Assembly: GCA_004799545.1 (NCBI GenBank)
Contig: SSMU01000009.1
Location: 82,824 to 146,823 of the forward strand
From: Phenylobacterium sp.
GTDB taxonomy: Bacteria > Pseudomonadota > Alphaproteobacteria > Caulobacterales > Caulobacteraceae
DNA: 64,000 nucleotides
Direction of reading: 5' to 3'
Part shown: piece by piece, positions 36,045 to 44,602 of the stretch
Layout: each line of letters begins with the position of its first letter
How positions within the stretch are numbered: the first letter of the stretch is position 1
The notes under the pieces: model-generated
Database searches by the model: none
Told to the model about the DNA's origin: nothing
Seen by the model: the letters and a program-made list of their open reading frames with translations, nothing else
Program-made: the position numbers and the translations under genes

Positions 36045-37001
36045 GTGAGGACCCCCGGGAAAAGCCTGCCGCGCGCCCTCGGCCTGGCGCTCATGGCTTG
36101 CGGCGCCCTGGCCGCCGCGCCGCAACGCGCGCCCGTCAATGTCCGCCCCGTGGGCCAGATCGTCGCCTGGGACGCCGCGCGAGACGGCAAGGCCGCGACG
36201 TACCGGATAGGACCCTACCAGCTGAGCCTCAGCGCCCTGCGCGACCCTGACGACACCGGGCCGACGCCGGAGCTGACGGTCAGCCGCGCGGACCGCTCCG
36301 ACGTGAGCTACATCGGCCTCGATCGGGGCGTCACCCTCGCCGGGGTCGCCGGCTTCCCCACCGCGCGGGCGACCTTCACGGTGATGCGGCTCGATCCCGC
36401 CGCCGCCGAACCGGCCATTGTCCTGACCACCTATTCCGGCGGCGCCCACTGCTGCACCGATATCCAGATCGCCAACCCTACGCGGAACAGCTGGATCGTC
36501 ACGCGGCTAGGTCAGCTCGACGTCGACCCCTTCTATCAGGCGCCGAGGGATTTTGACGGCGACGGCGCGCTGGAGCTGGTCATTCCCGACGACCGTTTCG
36601 ACTATCAGTTCGACGCCTTCGCGGGGAGTTGGCAACCCGTGCGCGTCTTTGGCGTCCGCCACGGCGTCGCGGTGGATCGCTCCGCCGAACCCGGATTCCG
36701 CAAGGTCCTGGCCGACGACATGCAAAAAGCTGGCGCTGCCTGCCGCAAGGGCCAAAGCGGGGCCTGTCCGGCCTTCATCGCCGACGCCGCCCGCATCGGC
36801 CGCTTCGCCGAGGCCTGGGCCGTGATGCTCCGGTCCGTGCGGCCGGACTTCGAGTTCCCCAGGACGCGCTGCGGCGCTCACGTGCTCGTCTTGCAGTGCC
36901 CGAAGCGCGAGGCGCAGCCCGTTTCCGACTACCCGACGGCCGTTCGCCTGGCGCTTGTCGAGGCCGGCTATCCCGTCCCGCGGTCGCCGGCCAAGCGCTG
37001 A
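36045..37001 (+). CDS. Exported protein with an FG-GAP-like calcium loop, unknown function
   Basis: 318 residues from a GTG at 36045; a signal peptide (ALGLALMACGALAAAP) is clear. Conserved-looking segments are VLTTYSGGAHCCTDIQI and DFDGDGALELVIPDDRFDYQF, a calcium-loop pattern as in FG-GAP/VCBS-like proteins. Cysteines occur in pairs (HCC; CRKGQSGAC; CGAHVLVLQC). Co-transcription with the dioxygenase is likely from the 7-bp gap. I do not know a function. Confidence 0.75.
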   Translation: MRTPGKSLPRALGLALMACGALAAAPQRAPVNVRPVGQIVAWDAARDGKAATYRIGPYQLSLSALRDPDDTGPTPELTVSRADRSDVSYIGLDRGVTLAGVAGFPTARATFTVMRLDPAAAEPAIVLTTYSGGAHCCTDIQIANPTRNSWIVTRLGQLDVDPFYQAPRDFDGDGALELVIPDDRFDYQFDAFAGSWQPVRVFGVRHGVAVDRSAEPGFRKVLADDMQKAGAACRKGQSGACPAFIADAARIGRFAEAWAVMLRSVRPDFEFPRTRCGAHVLVLQCPKREAQPVSDYPTAVRLALVEAGYPVPRSPAKR

Positions 37002-37005
37002 GGCC

Positions 37006-37656
37006 TCAAGCCGGCAACGCGGCTCGCATCTGCATCAGCGGGTTGGGCGTCGGCTCGGCCACCTTGGCGAGCCGGTTCACATCGCGGTGCTGGAACAGCT
37101 CCGAGCGCCCCCGCACGGCGAGCATGGTTTCGGAGACGTAGGACCAGCCGCCGTCGGCCTCGAAGCTCACCTCCAGCTGATAGCTTTCGGTGCGGAAGGC
37201 GTACTCCAGGAAGGCGGTGGAGCAGATGCCGTACTGGGTCTCGCCGCGCCGCGCGCTCAGCGTCAGCTTGTCCGCATCCGCGGTGGACTGGCCCGAAGCG
37301 ATCGCCACCTGGCCACGCGGGATGGCCACGGTCTGCAGCACCAGGCCGGTGGCCGGCTCCCACAGCCAGTAGCCGACCTGGTCGTGGAAGGTGGCGTCCT
37401 CGTCGGTCGCCAGGATGTGGGTGTGGTAGCGCAGGCCATAGAACAGCTGTGGCCCATTGGCCTGCGGGTCGATCGGTTGCAGCACGATGCGCTCGATGAA
37501 CTCGCGGCGTTCCGGCCCCTCGGCCTTGGGGTTGAGGTCGACGCCCTTGCGGCCCTCCCAGATCCCGGCCAGCCGGCGCAGCGGCCCGAGGTTGGCCAGC
37601 GTGTCCGGATCGACGTCCGCCGGTTCGGTGAAGATGTCTTCGGGAAAGGGGTTCAT
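37006..37656 (-). CDS. Haem-binding-like beta-barrel (THAP4/nitrobindin-related, DUF1794) protein
   Basis: 216 residues. The signature LGPLRRLAGIWEGRKGVDLNPKA near the start, then HDQVGYWLWEPATGLVLQTVAIPRG, fits the fatty-acid-binding-protein-like beta-barrel family DUF1794, some members of which bind haem. No signal peptide. Whether this one binds haem is not decidable by eye. It is convergent with the exported-protein gene, 4 bp apart. Confidence 0.78.
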   Translation of the reverse strand: MNPFPEDIFTEPADVDPDTLANLGPLRRLAGIWEGRKGVDLNPKAEGPERREFIERIVLQPIDPQANGPQLFYGLRYHTHILATDEDATFHDQVGYWLWEPATGLVLQTVAIPRGQVAIASGQSTADADKLTLSARRGETQYGICSTAFLEYAFRTESYQLEVSFEADGGWSYVSETMLAVRGRSELFQHRDVNRLAKVAEPTPNPLMQMRAALPA

Positions 37657-37723
37657 GGCCGGTCTCCTTGGCCGAAATCTAGGACGCGAAGCGGCGGCCC
37701 GCCACCATCGCGGGCAGGAAATC

Positions 37724-38263
37724 CTAGCGCCAGCCGGCCAGCGTCAGGGCGACCGCCACGCCACCGCCCAGCCCCAGCACCCACAGGGGGTTCCGCTTGG
37801 CGAACAGGATCCAGGCGGCCCCGGCCGCCGTCATCGCCCAGGCGACCAGGTCCGGATCGGCGGCGCGGGCGATGGCGACGCCGCTGGCCAGGATCAGCCC
37901 CACCGCCACCGGCGCCAGGCCGAGCTTCAGCGCCCGCACGAAGGTGGTGGCGTGATAGCGCAGGGTCAGCCGGCCGAGCAGCAGGCAGAGCGCCGAGGAC
38001 GGCAGGAGGATCGCCGCGGTGGCGACCAACAGGCCAAGCACGCCCGCCACCTTCCAGCCGATCACGCTGGCGATCATGATGTTGGGGCCAGGCGCCGCGC
38101 GGGCCACGGCGTAGAGCTGCAGGAAGTCCGCGTCGCTCATCCAGTGGCGGCGCAGCACCACCCCGTCGCGCAGGGCCGGGGCGATGGTCGCCGCCCCGCC
38201 GAACGCCGCCAGCGACAGGATCGCGAAGTCGGCGATCAGGGCCAGCAGCAGGCCGCGGCTCAC
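37724..38263 (-). CDS. Chromate transporter family protein, half-size subunit (second of a pair)
   Basis: 179 residues, mostly membrane helices, with the ChrA-half signature LAAFGGAATIAPAL, DFLQLYAVARAAPGPN. It starts with GTG at 38263, overlapping the stop of the other half as GTGA. Two-gene ChrA systems are thought to act as heterodimers with opposite topology. Physiological substrate is unproven; chromate efflux is known for some family members only. Confidence 0.88.
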   Translation of the reverse strand: MSRGLLLALIADFAILSLAAFGGAATIAPALRDGVVLRRHWMSDADFLQLYAVARAAPGPNIMIASVIGWKVAGVLGLLVATAAILLPSSALCLLLGRLTLRYHATTFVRALKLGLAPVAVGLILASGVAIARAADPDLVAWAMTAAGAAWILFAKRNPLWVLGLGGGVAVALTLAGWR

Positions 38264-38838
38264 GCCGCCGTCTCCTGCCGCAGCGCCCAGGCGGCATAGA
38301 CCATGCTGGCCGCCCCCACCCCCAGCGCGGTCCAGGCGAGCGGCGCATGCAGCCCGGCCACCAGCCCGATCGCCGCCAGGCCGAACAGCAGGCCGACCGC
38401 GCGCCGCCTGAGGCTCCAGGCCATCCGCAGACCCGTTCCGAACACCAACCCCGCGCCGGTCGAGGCCATGCCGGCCAGAGCCGCGCGGACCAGCGGCAGG
38501 CCCTCGATGCGGTCATAGACGCTGAGGATGACGATCAGCAGCACCAGCGGTGGCGCAATCAGCGCGCCCATGGCGGTGAGCGCGCCCGACAGCCCCTGCG
38601 CCTCGTCGCCGATCAGCACAGCCAGGTTGACCGTATTGGCGCCCGGCAGGGTCTGGCCGAGGCCGAGGTATTGGGCATAGGCCTCGTCGTCGAACCAGCC
38701 GCGCTCCTCGACAAGCACCCGACGCGCCATGGCCGCCACCCCGCCGAACCCCAGCAGGCCGATCTTCAGGAAGGCGCCGGCGAGCTCGGCGTGGCTGTGC
38801 GCATGCGGCGCTGGCGCGAGGACGTCGTCGGATCCCAT
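38260..38838 (-). CDS. Chromate transporter family protein, half-size subunit (first of a pair)
   Basis: 192 residues from the ATG at 38838, starting MGSDDVLAPAPHAHSHAEL. The ChrA signature GLLGFGGVAAMARRVLVEERGW, then YAQYLGLGQTLPGANTVNLAV, is followed by several membrane helices. A His-containing N-terminus (PHAHSH) may be accidental. It is coupled by GTGA to the second half and lies 38 bp from the glutathione transferase gene stop on the same strand. Confidence 0.88.
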   Translation of the reverse strand: MGSDDVLAPAPHAHSHAELAGAFLKIGLLGFGGVAAMARRVLVEERGWFDDEAYAQYLGLGQTLPGANTVNLAVLIGDEAQGLSGALTAMGALIAPPLVLLIVILSVYDRIEGLPLVRAALAGMASTGAGLVFGTGLRMAWSLRRRAVGLLFGLAAIGLVAGLHAPLAWTALGVGAASMVYAAWALRQETAA

Positions 38839-38876
38839 GCCTCCGGCTTCGCCGCCGGCGCGCGGGGCGTCAACCC

Positions 38877-39602
38877 TTAGGGATCGAGCTCGGGGTAGTG
38901 GCGGAAGATGCCGTCCTCGTTGAAGGCGATGCGCCGCTCGCTCGCCAGGTAGGCGGCGATGTTCGGCAAGGCGCGCACCCGGTCGGCCAGGTCGACCAGC
39001 TTCGGCGTGGCCTTCAGCGTCTTGGCCGCCGCCTTGGGGAAGGCGTAGCGCAGCCCCTCCGTCACCTGGAAGGCCGAGAGGTCGGCGTAGGTCAGCCGGG
39101 CGCCCACCAGCCACTCAGGCCCGGCCGGATTGCGCGCCAGGACGGTCTCCAGCCAGCCCAGGAACTTCGCGATCCGCTTGCCGCGAAATCCCTCGGCGCG
39201 CCGCGCGGCCTCCGGCTTCTGGTCCTTGTAATAGGCCTCCAGGTCCACCGGATGATGGGTGTCGTGCGCCTCGGCCACCAGGTCGGCGATGGTCAGCTGG
39301 ATCTGGTCGAGCCAGGCGCGGTCGGCCGCGGCCTGCGGCGCCAGGCCCAGCTTCGGGCCGAGATAGGCGAGGATCGCGGCGGTCTGGCCGACCATCACCT
39401 CGCCGTCCCGCAGGAAGGGCGGCGCAAAGGACGGCCGCGTCACGGCCTGGTCCTTCATCAGCCGCATCATCGCCTCGACGCCCTGCCCCGGGCCCTTCAG
39501 CCGCGCCATGTCGAGATAGTCCGCGCCGGCCTGCTCCAGGGCCAGGCGCACGAACTCGCCCCGCCCCTGGATGGTTGGCCAGTAGTAGAGCTCGCAGGCC
39601 AT
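38877..39602 (-). CDS. Glutathione S-transferase family protein
   Basis: 241 residues. The N-terminal thioredoxin-like domain begins ELYYWPTIQGRGEFVRLALEQAG, with the early tyrosine and the GQTAAILAYLG (Ser/Gln-binding) motif. The C-terminal helical domain includes GARLTYADLSAFQVTEGL. Expected role is conjugation of glutathione to electrophiles; the actual substrate is unknown. Layout is like sigma/alpha-type bacterial enzymes. Confidence 0.9.
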   Translation of the reverse strand: MACELYYWPTIQGRGEFVRLALEQAGADYLDMARLKGPGQGVEAMMRLMKDQAVTRPSFAPPFLRDGEVMVGQTAAILAYLGPKLGLAPQAAADRAWLDQIQLTIADLVAEAHDTHHPVDLEAYYKDQKPEAARRAEGFRGKRIAKFLGWLETVLARNPAGPEWLVGARLTYADLSAFQVTEGLRYAFPKAAAKTLKATPKLVDLADRVRALPNIAAYLASERRIAFNEDGIFRHYPELDP

Positions 39603-39618
39603 GCGCCCTTGCCCTCCG

Positions 39619-40011
39619 TCAGGATCCGGACGCCGGGCCCTGGCCCTCGCCCGCCGCGCCGCGGCCTTTCACCAGCCGCACCCGCAGCGGCTCGCCGGTA
39701 ACCGCCTTAGCGGTCCAGCTGTCGCCCGACGGAAGGCCGGTGCAATAGCTCATCGGCATGGGGATCGGCCGGGACTGCTTCAGGCAGACCATGTCGCCGG
39801 AGAGCTTCCAATGACCGCGCGAGGGATCATGGCGGCGGCCCATGGCCTGGTAGTCGCCCGAGGGCTCGAGCCACAGCTCGGCCGTGCGCCCGTCCGGATA
39901 GGTCGAGATGATGGTGTTGCCGAACGCCCGATCGAGCGGGGCGGCCTGCGCGCCAGCGGCCGACAGCACGAGGACGACGGGGAGGCCTGCGAGGACGAGC
40001 GACCGGGACAT
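39619..40011 (-). CDS. Small exported protein, unknown function
   Basis: 130 residues from the ATG at 40011 (GAGAG eight bases upstream; an ATG at 40017 is too close to it). The signal peptide ends AAGAQAAP. The mature part has a beta-rich lipocalin-like look (GNTIISTYPDGRTAELWLEP, GHWKLSGDMVCLKQS, MSYCTGLPSGDSW) with two cysteines. It resembles small DUF proteins that measure whether a product is made, but I cannot name a family. It ends 16 bp before the glutathione transferase gene starts, on the same strand. Confidence 0.68.
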   Translation of the reverse strand: MSRSLVLAGLPVVLVLSAAGAQAAPLDRAFGNTIISTYPDGRTAELWLEPSGDYQAMGRRHDPSRGHWKLSGDMVCLKQSRPIPMPMSYCTGLPSGDSWTAKAVTGEPLRVRLVKGRGAAGEGQGPASGS

Positions 40012-40085
40012 GGGCATCTCTCGGGTCCGGCCCGCAAGGTGGGCCGTCCCCGGAACGTGCGGGCGCCGGAAACGTGCCGTGGCGT

Positions 40086-41165
40086 CTAGCGCCGCCCGGG
40101 CGGATCCAGCAGTCCGCAGTCGCACTGGTCCGCCAGTTCGATGGTGGCCGGCGCCGCCAGGCCGCCGAAGCTGTCGTCGATCGCCACCAGCAACTTGCGC
40201 GCCGAGTCGCGCTGGCCCGCGGCGAGCAGCGCCTTCACCCGCGCCAGCGCCGCGTCCAGCTCGCCGGCCTTTTGCGAACGGCAGGCGTCGAGCCGTCCCG
40301 GATCGGCGACCGCAGGACGATCCAACGCGGCGATCGCCACCGACAGCGCGCCGGCGTCGGGGACCGTGTGCCCGACCGAGCGCATGACCTTCGCCTCGGT
40401 GTGGAAGACGCACCAGGCGTGCAGCGAGGCCAGGCTGGCGCCATCCAACGCCAGGTTCACCTCGTCGGCCGAGCCCGTCACGTAGAACAGCCGCGTCCGC
40501 GCCTGGAAGGTGCGGAACAGGGCTGCGGCCGGCAGCGGGATCGGCGGCGCGCCGATCGGGTCGCTGCCGGCGTTGAGCAGGGCGCCGCGGAACACGTCCG
40601 GATAGGCGAGCGCGATGCGCAGGGCCACCCGCGAACCGCCGGAGAAGCCGCCGATGTAGACCCGCGCCGGATCGAGCGGGTAGCGCCGCGCCATGTTCTG
40701 GTAGGCCAGCAGGGCCAGCGGCGCGCGCCGGGTGACCAGCTTCTGGTCGTTCCCGGACGCCGCGGCGCTGACATAGATCATCCCGAGCCGGTCGAGCGCC
40801 AGCGCCCAGCCGGCCGGCAGCGCCGCCTCGCGCCACGGCGGCACGAACACCAGCAGGCCATAGCCCGACGGCGGCCTCGTGGGCGGCACATAGATCGTGA
40901 ACCGCGCCGTCGCCGGATCGACAGGCTGGCCGGCCATCGTCACGCCGGCCCGGCTGAGCTTGCGCCGGGCGGCCTCGGCGGCCAGCGGGTTCAGGAAGCG
41001 GGTCAGCAGCTCGGCGTTGCTGGCGAGTTCGGACGAGTCCGGGAGCGTCACCTCGGCCTGCAGCCCGACGGGGGCGGCCGCCGGCGCCTCGGCGCGGGCC
41101 GGCGCGACCGCGGCCAGCATCAGGGCGATGAGCGCCGAAACCGTGGGTCTGCGCCGCCGGGGCAC
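40086..41165 (-). CDS. Exported PHB depolymerase/esterase-like alpha/beta hydrolase
   Basis: 359 residues with a signal peptide (basic MPRRRRPTV, then a hydrophobic stretch ending PARAEA). The nucleophile elbow is GGFSGGSRVALR; a later aspartate (GSADEVN) and the histidine in SVGHTVPDAG may complete the triad. The substrate could be a polyester or a small ester. The C-terminal 70 residues are a helical tail (DAALARVKALLAAGQRDSAR) ending in CDCGLL. Confidence 0.78.
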   Translation of the reverse strand: MPRRRRPTVSALIALMLAAVAPARAEAPAAAPVGLQAEVTLPDSSELASNAELLTRFLNPLAAEAARRKLSRAGVTMAGQPVDPATARFTIYVPPTRPPSGYGLLVFVPPWREAALPAGWALALDRLGMIYVSAAASGNDQKLVTRRAPLALLAYQNMARRYPLDPARVYIGGFSGGSRVALRIALAYPDVFRGALLNAGSDPIGAPPIPLPAAALFRTFQARTRLFYVTGSADEVNLALDGASLASLHAWCVFHTEAKVMRSVGHTVPDAGALSVAIAALDRPAVADPGRLDACRSQKAGELDAALARVKALLAAGQRDSARKLLVAIDDSFGGLAAPATIELADQCDCGLLDPPGRR

Positions 41166-41198
41166 GCGGGGCCTCCTTCCAGGCTTGCCCGCCGACCC

Positions 41199-41320
41199 CT
41201 AGGCCCTTCCTGGTTCAGGTGGAATCACCTGAACCAGATGAGAAGGGTCTATCTTCAAGAGTTTAGAGTGCGTCGGGCGGCGAAACCGGTATCCACTTTC
41301 GCCTGACGCGCTCTAAGCGC
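41199..41320 (-). repeat. Dispersed palindromic repeat, copy B (inverted relative to copy A)
   Basis: Read on the minus strand this matches 35028-35147 over its whole length at an estimated 85-90% by eye. Both palindromic units and the intervening spacing are kept; differences are mainly in the spacer. Many differences are compensatory with the palindrome arms or fall in loops. It lies between the divergent esterase and exonuclease III genes. Confidence 0.9.
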
Positions 41321-41428
41321 TGGCGGCGGCGGACGTTTCAGGGACGGCTGTAGCATCGCGCCGGGCGGATTCATCTGGGCAAGCATGCGGCGCGCCGATC
41401 TCCCGGGCCGCTCGCGCGTTGTTGCGCG

Positions 41429-42211
41429 ATGCGGATCGCCACCTACAACGTCAACGGGGTCAACGGCCGCCTGCCGGTGCTGCTGCGCTGGCTTGAGCAG
41501 GCCAGGCCTGACGTCGCCTGCCTGCAGGAACTGAAGGCGCCGGACGAGAAATTCCCCCGCGCGGCGATCGAGCAGGCCGGCTACGGCGCGATCTGGCATG
41601 GCCAGAAGAGCTGGAACGGCGTCGCCATCCTGACCCGTGGCTGCCAGCCGGTGGAGACCCGCCGCGGCCTGCCCGGCGATCCCGACGACCTCCACAGCCG
41701 CTACCTCGAGGCGGCCTGCTTCGGCCTTGTCGTCGGCTGCCTCTACCTGCCGAACGGCAATCCCGCCCCGGGGCCGAAGTTCGACTACAAGCTGCGCTGG
41801 TTCGATCGGCTGGCGCGCCACGCCGCCGGCCTGCTGGCCCAGGACGTGCCCGTGGTGCTGGCCGGCGACTACAACGTCATGCCCACCGACCTCGACGTCT
41901 ACAAGCCGGAGCGCTGGCTGGACGACGCCCTGTTCCGGCCCGAGGTCCGCGCCGCCTACCGCGACCTGGTCGCCCAGGGCTGGACCGACGCCCTGCGGAC
42001 GCTGCATCCGGGCGAGCGGATCTACACCTTCTGGGACTATTTCCGGAACGCCTACGGCCGCGACGCCGGCCTGCGCATCGACCACCTGCTGCTCAGCCCG
42101 AGCTTGGCGCCCCGCCTGCAGGCGGCCGGCGTCGACCGCGAGGTCCGCGGCTGGGAAAAGACCAGCGACCACGCCCCGACCTGGATCGAACTTGCCCCGG
42201 CCCGCGGCTAG
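41429..42211 (+). CDS. xth: Exodeoxyribonuclease III family protein
   Basis: 260 residues of the AP-endonuclease/exonuclease III fold. Catalytic motifs: RIATYNVNGVNGR at the start, LQELKAPDEKFP (metal-binding Glu), VLAGDYNVMPTDLDVY, and the terminal DHAP motif in KTSDHAPTWIEL. It removes abasic sites and 3' blocks from DNA. The stop shares CTAG (42208-42211) with the convergent acetyltransferase gene. Confidence 0.95.
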   Translation: MRIATYNVNGVNGRLPVLLRWLEQARPDVACLQELKAPDEKFPRAAIEQAGYGAIWHGQKSWNGVAILTRGCQPVETRRGLPGDPDDLHSRYLEAACFGLVVGCLYLPNGNPAPGPKFDYKLRWFDRLARHAAGLLAQDVPVVLAGDYNVMPTDLDVYKPERWLDDALFRPEVRAAYRDLVAQGWTDALRTLHPGERIYTFWDYFRNAYGRDAGLRIDHLLLSPSLAPRLQAAGVDREVRGWEKTSDHAPTWIELAPARG

Positions 42212-42903
42212 AGCGCCTTCGTCACCACCCGCATCAGCACTGGCCGCCGCACCACAAACCCCAGGCTCTCGTAGAGCCCGATGGCGCCCAGGTTGGTCGC
42301 ATAGCTGTGCAGGAACGGAATCTCGCCGCGCGCCAGGATGCGCCCTGCCACCACCCGGATCAGCCCCGCCGCATAGCCGCGCCCGCGGCTGCCGGGATGG
42401 GTGCAGACCCCGCTGACCTCGGTGAAGCCCTCCGGCTTCATCCGTTCGCCGGCCATGGCGACCAATCGGCCGGCCTGCTTCACCCCCACGAAATCGCCCA
42501 GCCGATGCGTCAGGCTGGAGAACGGCCCCGGCCGGGTCAGCTCGGCCAACACCCGCATCTCCGCCGCGTCCGCCTCGCCGAGGTCGACGATCTCGAACCG
42601 GGCTGCGCCACCCGCCCCGCCGTCCGCCGCCAGGCCGGCCATGGTCATCTGGGTGAGCTCGGCCTCCTGGGCCACCGCGACGCCGGGCGGCAGCGGCGTG
42701 CGCGCCGCCTCGACGACCGCGACCCCACCCTCCGCCGGGATCAGCGCGGCCAGCGCCGCCAGGCTCGCCTCCGAGCCGTCCGCCGCCGCCCCGAACGGCC
42801 CATACGCCGGCGCGAACCGCAGCGCCCGGCCGTCGCCCAACGCCAGTCCCCGCTGTCGGCTGGTCAGCGCGCGCCACACCGGACGGTCGAGGGGATGGTC
42901 CAT
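42208..42903 (-). CDS. GNAT family acetyltransferase (FR47-like)
   Basis: 231 residues from the ATG at 42903. The C-terminal half holds the acetyl-CoA motif VCTHPGSRGRGYAAGLI and a following strand FLHSYATNLGAIGLYESLGF; the N-terminal half (LDRPVWRALTSRQRGLALG) is a degenerate GNAT-like domain. Similar proteins are annotated as FR47-like acetyltransferases of unknown substrate. Confidence 0.85.
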   Translation of the reverse strand: MDHPLDRPVWRALTSRQRGLALGDGRALRFAPAYGPFGAAADGSEASLAALAALIPAEGGVAVVEAARTPLPPGVAVAQEAELTQMTMAGLAADGGAGGAARFEIVDLGEADAAEMRVLAELTRPGPFSSLTHRLGDFVGVKQAGRLVAMAGERMKPEGFTEVSGVCTHPGSRGRGYAAGLIRVVAGRILARGEIPFLHSYATNLGAIGLYESLGFVVRRPVLMRVVTKAL

Positions 42904-42967
42904 GGCCGCCTTATCCGGCGCCGCAGCCCTATTGTGAACACGCTTGCCGGCTTGCGTCCGCGCCCGC

Positions 42968-43744
42968 ATGACCTCGCCGCACATGACCTCGCTCGCCCGC
43001 GCCTTACTCCTCGCCGCAGCCCTTGCCCTGACAGCGCAAGCGGCCCACGCCGCCCAGACCATCGGCTATTCCCCGGCCGCCCAGCGCGTGCTGACCCGGG
43101 CCCGCGCCGCGGCCGGCGGCGCCGGGTGGAACATGCTGCGTGGCTGGCATGAGGTCGGCCGCAGGGGCGGCGTCCGCTACGAGGCCTGGCTCGATCCCCT
43201 GCGCTACGGCCTGCGGGTCGAGGTCCACGATCCCACTGGCCTCGAGGTCCACGGCTTCAACGGGGCCGGCGAATGGCGCATCCGCCCGACCGGCGAGGTC
43301 ACCGGCGTCGACGTCCGCGGCCAGCGCTCGGCCGCCCGCACCGAGGCCTTCTTCGACATCCACGGTTATTTCTATCCCGGCCGTTTCGACGCCAGCGCCG
43401 ACGACCTCGGCGTGCGCACCGCCCACGGCCGGGCCTACGACGTGGTCCGGGTGAAGCCCTGGGGCGGCACGGCGCGCGAGCTGTGGTTCGACCGCCGCAG
43501 CCATCTCCTGGCCCGCATGGTTGACCGCAACGGCCCGGCCCCCGTCGCCCTGGCTGTCTCCGACTACCGCAAGGTGGGCCCGGTGCGGGTCGCCTTCCAC
43601 CTGACGCCGGAGGACGCAGCGTCCATCCAAGCCCCGGACCGCGAAGTGGAGAGCCTCGACTTCGGTCCCGCCGACCGCGCCCGCTTCAGCCTGCCGCGGC
43701 CCACCGCCGAAACTGCCGCCCCGCCGGCGCCCGCGGGCCTGTAG
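42968..43744 (+). CDS. Exported protein with LolA-like fold, unknown function
   Basis: 258 residues from the ATG at 42968; an ATG at 42983 also precedes the signal peptide (SLARALLLAAALALTAQAAHA). The mature protein has the half-barrel strand pattern of lipoprotein-carrier-like proteins: WNMLRGWHEVGRRGG, FNGAGEWRIRPTGEV, ELWFDRRSHLLARMVD. It might be a periplasmic lipid- or lipoprotein-binding protein; this is only fold resemblance. Confidence 0.65.
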   Translation: MTSPHMTSLARALLLAAALALTAQAAHAAQTIGYSPAAQRVLTRARAAAGGAGWNMLRGWHEVGRRGGVRYEAWLDPLRYGLRVEVHDPTGLEVHGFNGAGEWRIRPTGEVTGVDVRGQRSAARTEAFFDIHGYFYPGRFDASADDLGVRTAHGRAYDVVRVKPWGGTARELWFDRRSHLLARMVDRNGPAPVALAVSDYRKVGPVRVAFHLTPEDAASIQAPDREVESLDFGPADRARFSLPRPTAETAAPPAPAGL

Positions 43745-43762
43745 CGGGCCGCCGCGGGTCCG

Positions 43763-43798
43763 GACAAAAAGAAACCCCGGCCATTGCGACCGGGGTTT
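43763..43798. terminator. Bidirectional terminator
   Basis: AAACCCCGG (43772-43780) pairs with CCGGGGTTT (43790-43798). Leftward the hairpin is followed by TTTCTTTTT and should end the SDR transcript, some 85 bp past its stop. Rightward it is followed only by TTTAAG after the exported-protein gene, so termination that way is weaker. Confidence 0.8.
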
Positions 43799-43881
43799 AA
43801 GAGCGAGATGAACGCAGTTGGCGTAACACGTTCGCCGAACGAACTCAATGAAACAACGGCGAAGCTTGCGTGTTCTCCGGA

Positions 43882-44574
43882 TTACCAGGGCAGCGGCGCG
43901 CCGGCGTAGTCGCGGAAGGCGCCGCTGATGGCCGGCGTCAGCTCGGCGATCCGCTGGCGCAGGCCCCGCACGCTCTGCGCCGGGGTCACTGGCGCGCCGG
44001 CCCCGCCCATGTCGGTCTGCACCCAGCCGGGGTGGTAGATCCCCACCAGGATCCCCTCGCCGGCCCAGTCGCGCGACAGGCCGCGCATGACGTCGTTCAG
44101 CGCCGCCTTCGAGCTGCGATAGGCGTAGCGCCCACCGGAATTGCCGGCGATCGAGCCGAGCTGGCTGGTGATCGCCGCCAGCTTCTTCTCCGTCCCCGCC
44201 TTGAGGTTCGCGTGCAGCGCCTGGGCCACCAGCACCGGCGCCAGGGTGTTCACCCGGAAGGTCTCCAGCCAGCCCTCGCCGTCGATCTCGTCCGCCGACT
44301 GGCGCCTCGGGCCGCTGATCCCGGCGTTGTTGACCAGGATGTCGATGGCCTGTCCGTCCAGCGCGGCCTTCAGCGCCGCGATCGAACCCGCGTCCGCCAC
44401 GTCCAGCGCCAACACCCGCACCCGACCGCCGCGCGCCGCCGCCAGCGCCGCCAGCTCCCCCGCCCCCGCCGGGTCGCGGCAGCAGGCCAGCACCTCAGCC
44501 CCCTCGCCCGCATACTGCCGCACGAACTCCAGCCCGATGCCGCGGTTCGCGCCGGTGACGAGGACGGTGGTCAT
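43882..44574 (-). CDS. Short-chain dehydrogenase/reductase, C-factor-like
   Basis: 230 residues. The cofactor motif is VTGANRGIGLEFVRQY, the NNAG motif ILVNNAGISGP, and the active-site Tyr and Lys fall in YAYRSSKAALN. The substrate is unknown; it resembles C-factor/CsgA-type SDRs, some of which act in signalling. It lies 28 bp downstream of a formamidase gene, so both may be one transcript ending at the terminator at 43763-43798. Confidence 0.9.
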   Translation of the reverse strand: MTTVLVTGANRGIGLEFVRQYAGEGAEVLACCRDPAGAGELAALAAARGGRVRVLALDVADAGSIAALKAALDGQAIDILVNNAGISGPRRQSADEIDGEGWLETFRVNTLAPVLVAQALHANLKAGTEKKLAAITSQLGSIAGNSGGRYAYRSSKAALNDVMRGLSRDWAGEGILVGIYHPGWVQTDMGGAGAPVTPAQSVRGLRQRIAELTPAISGAFRDYAGAPLPW

Positions 44575-44602
44575 GATGGGGGCTCCTTGCTCGAGCTCTT
44601 CC

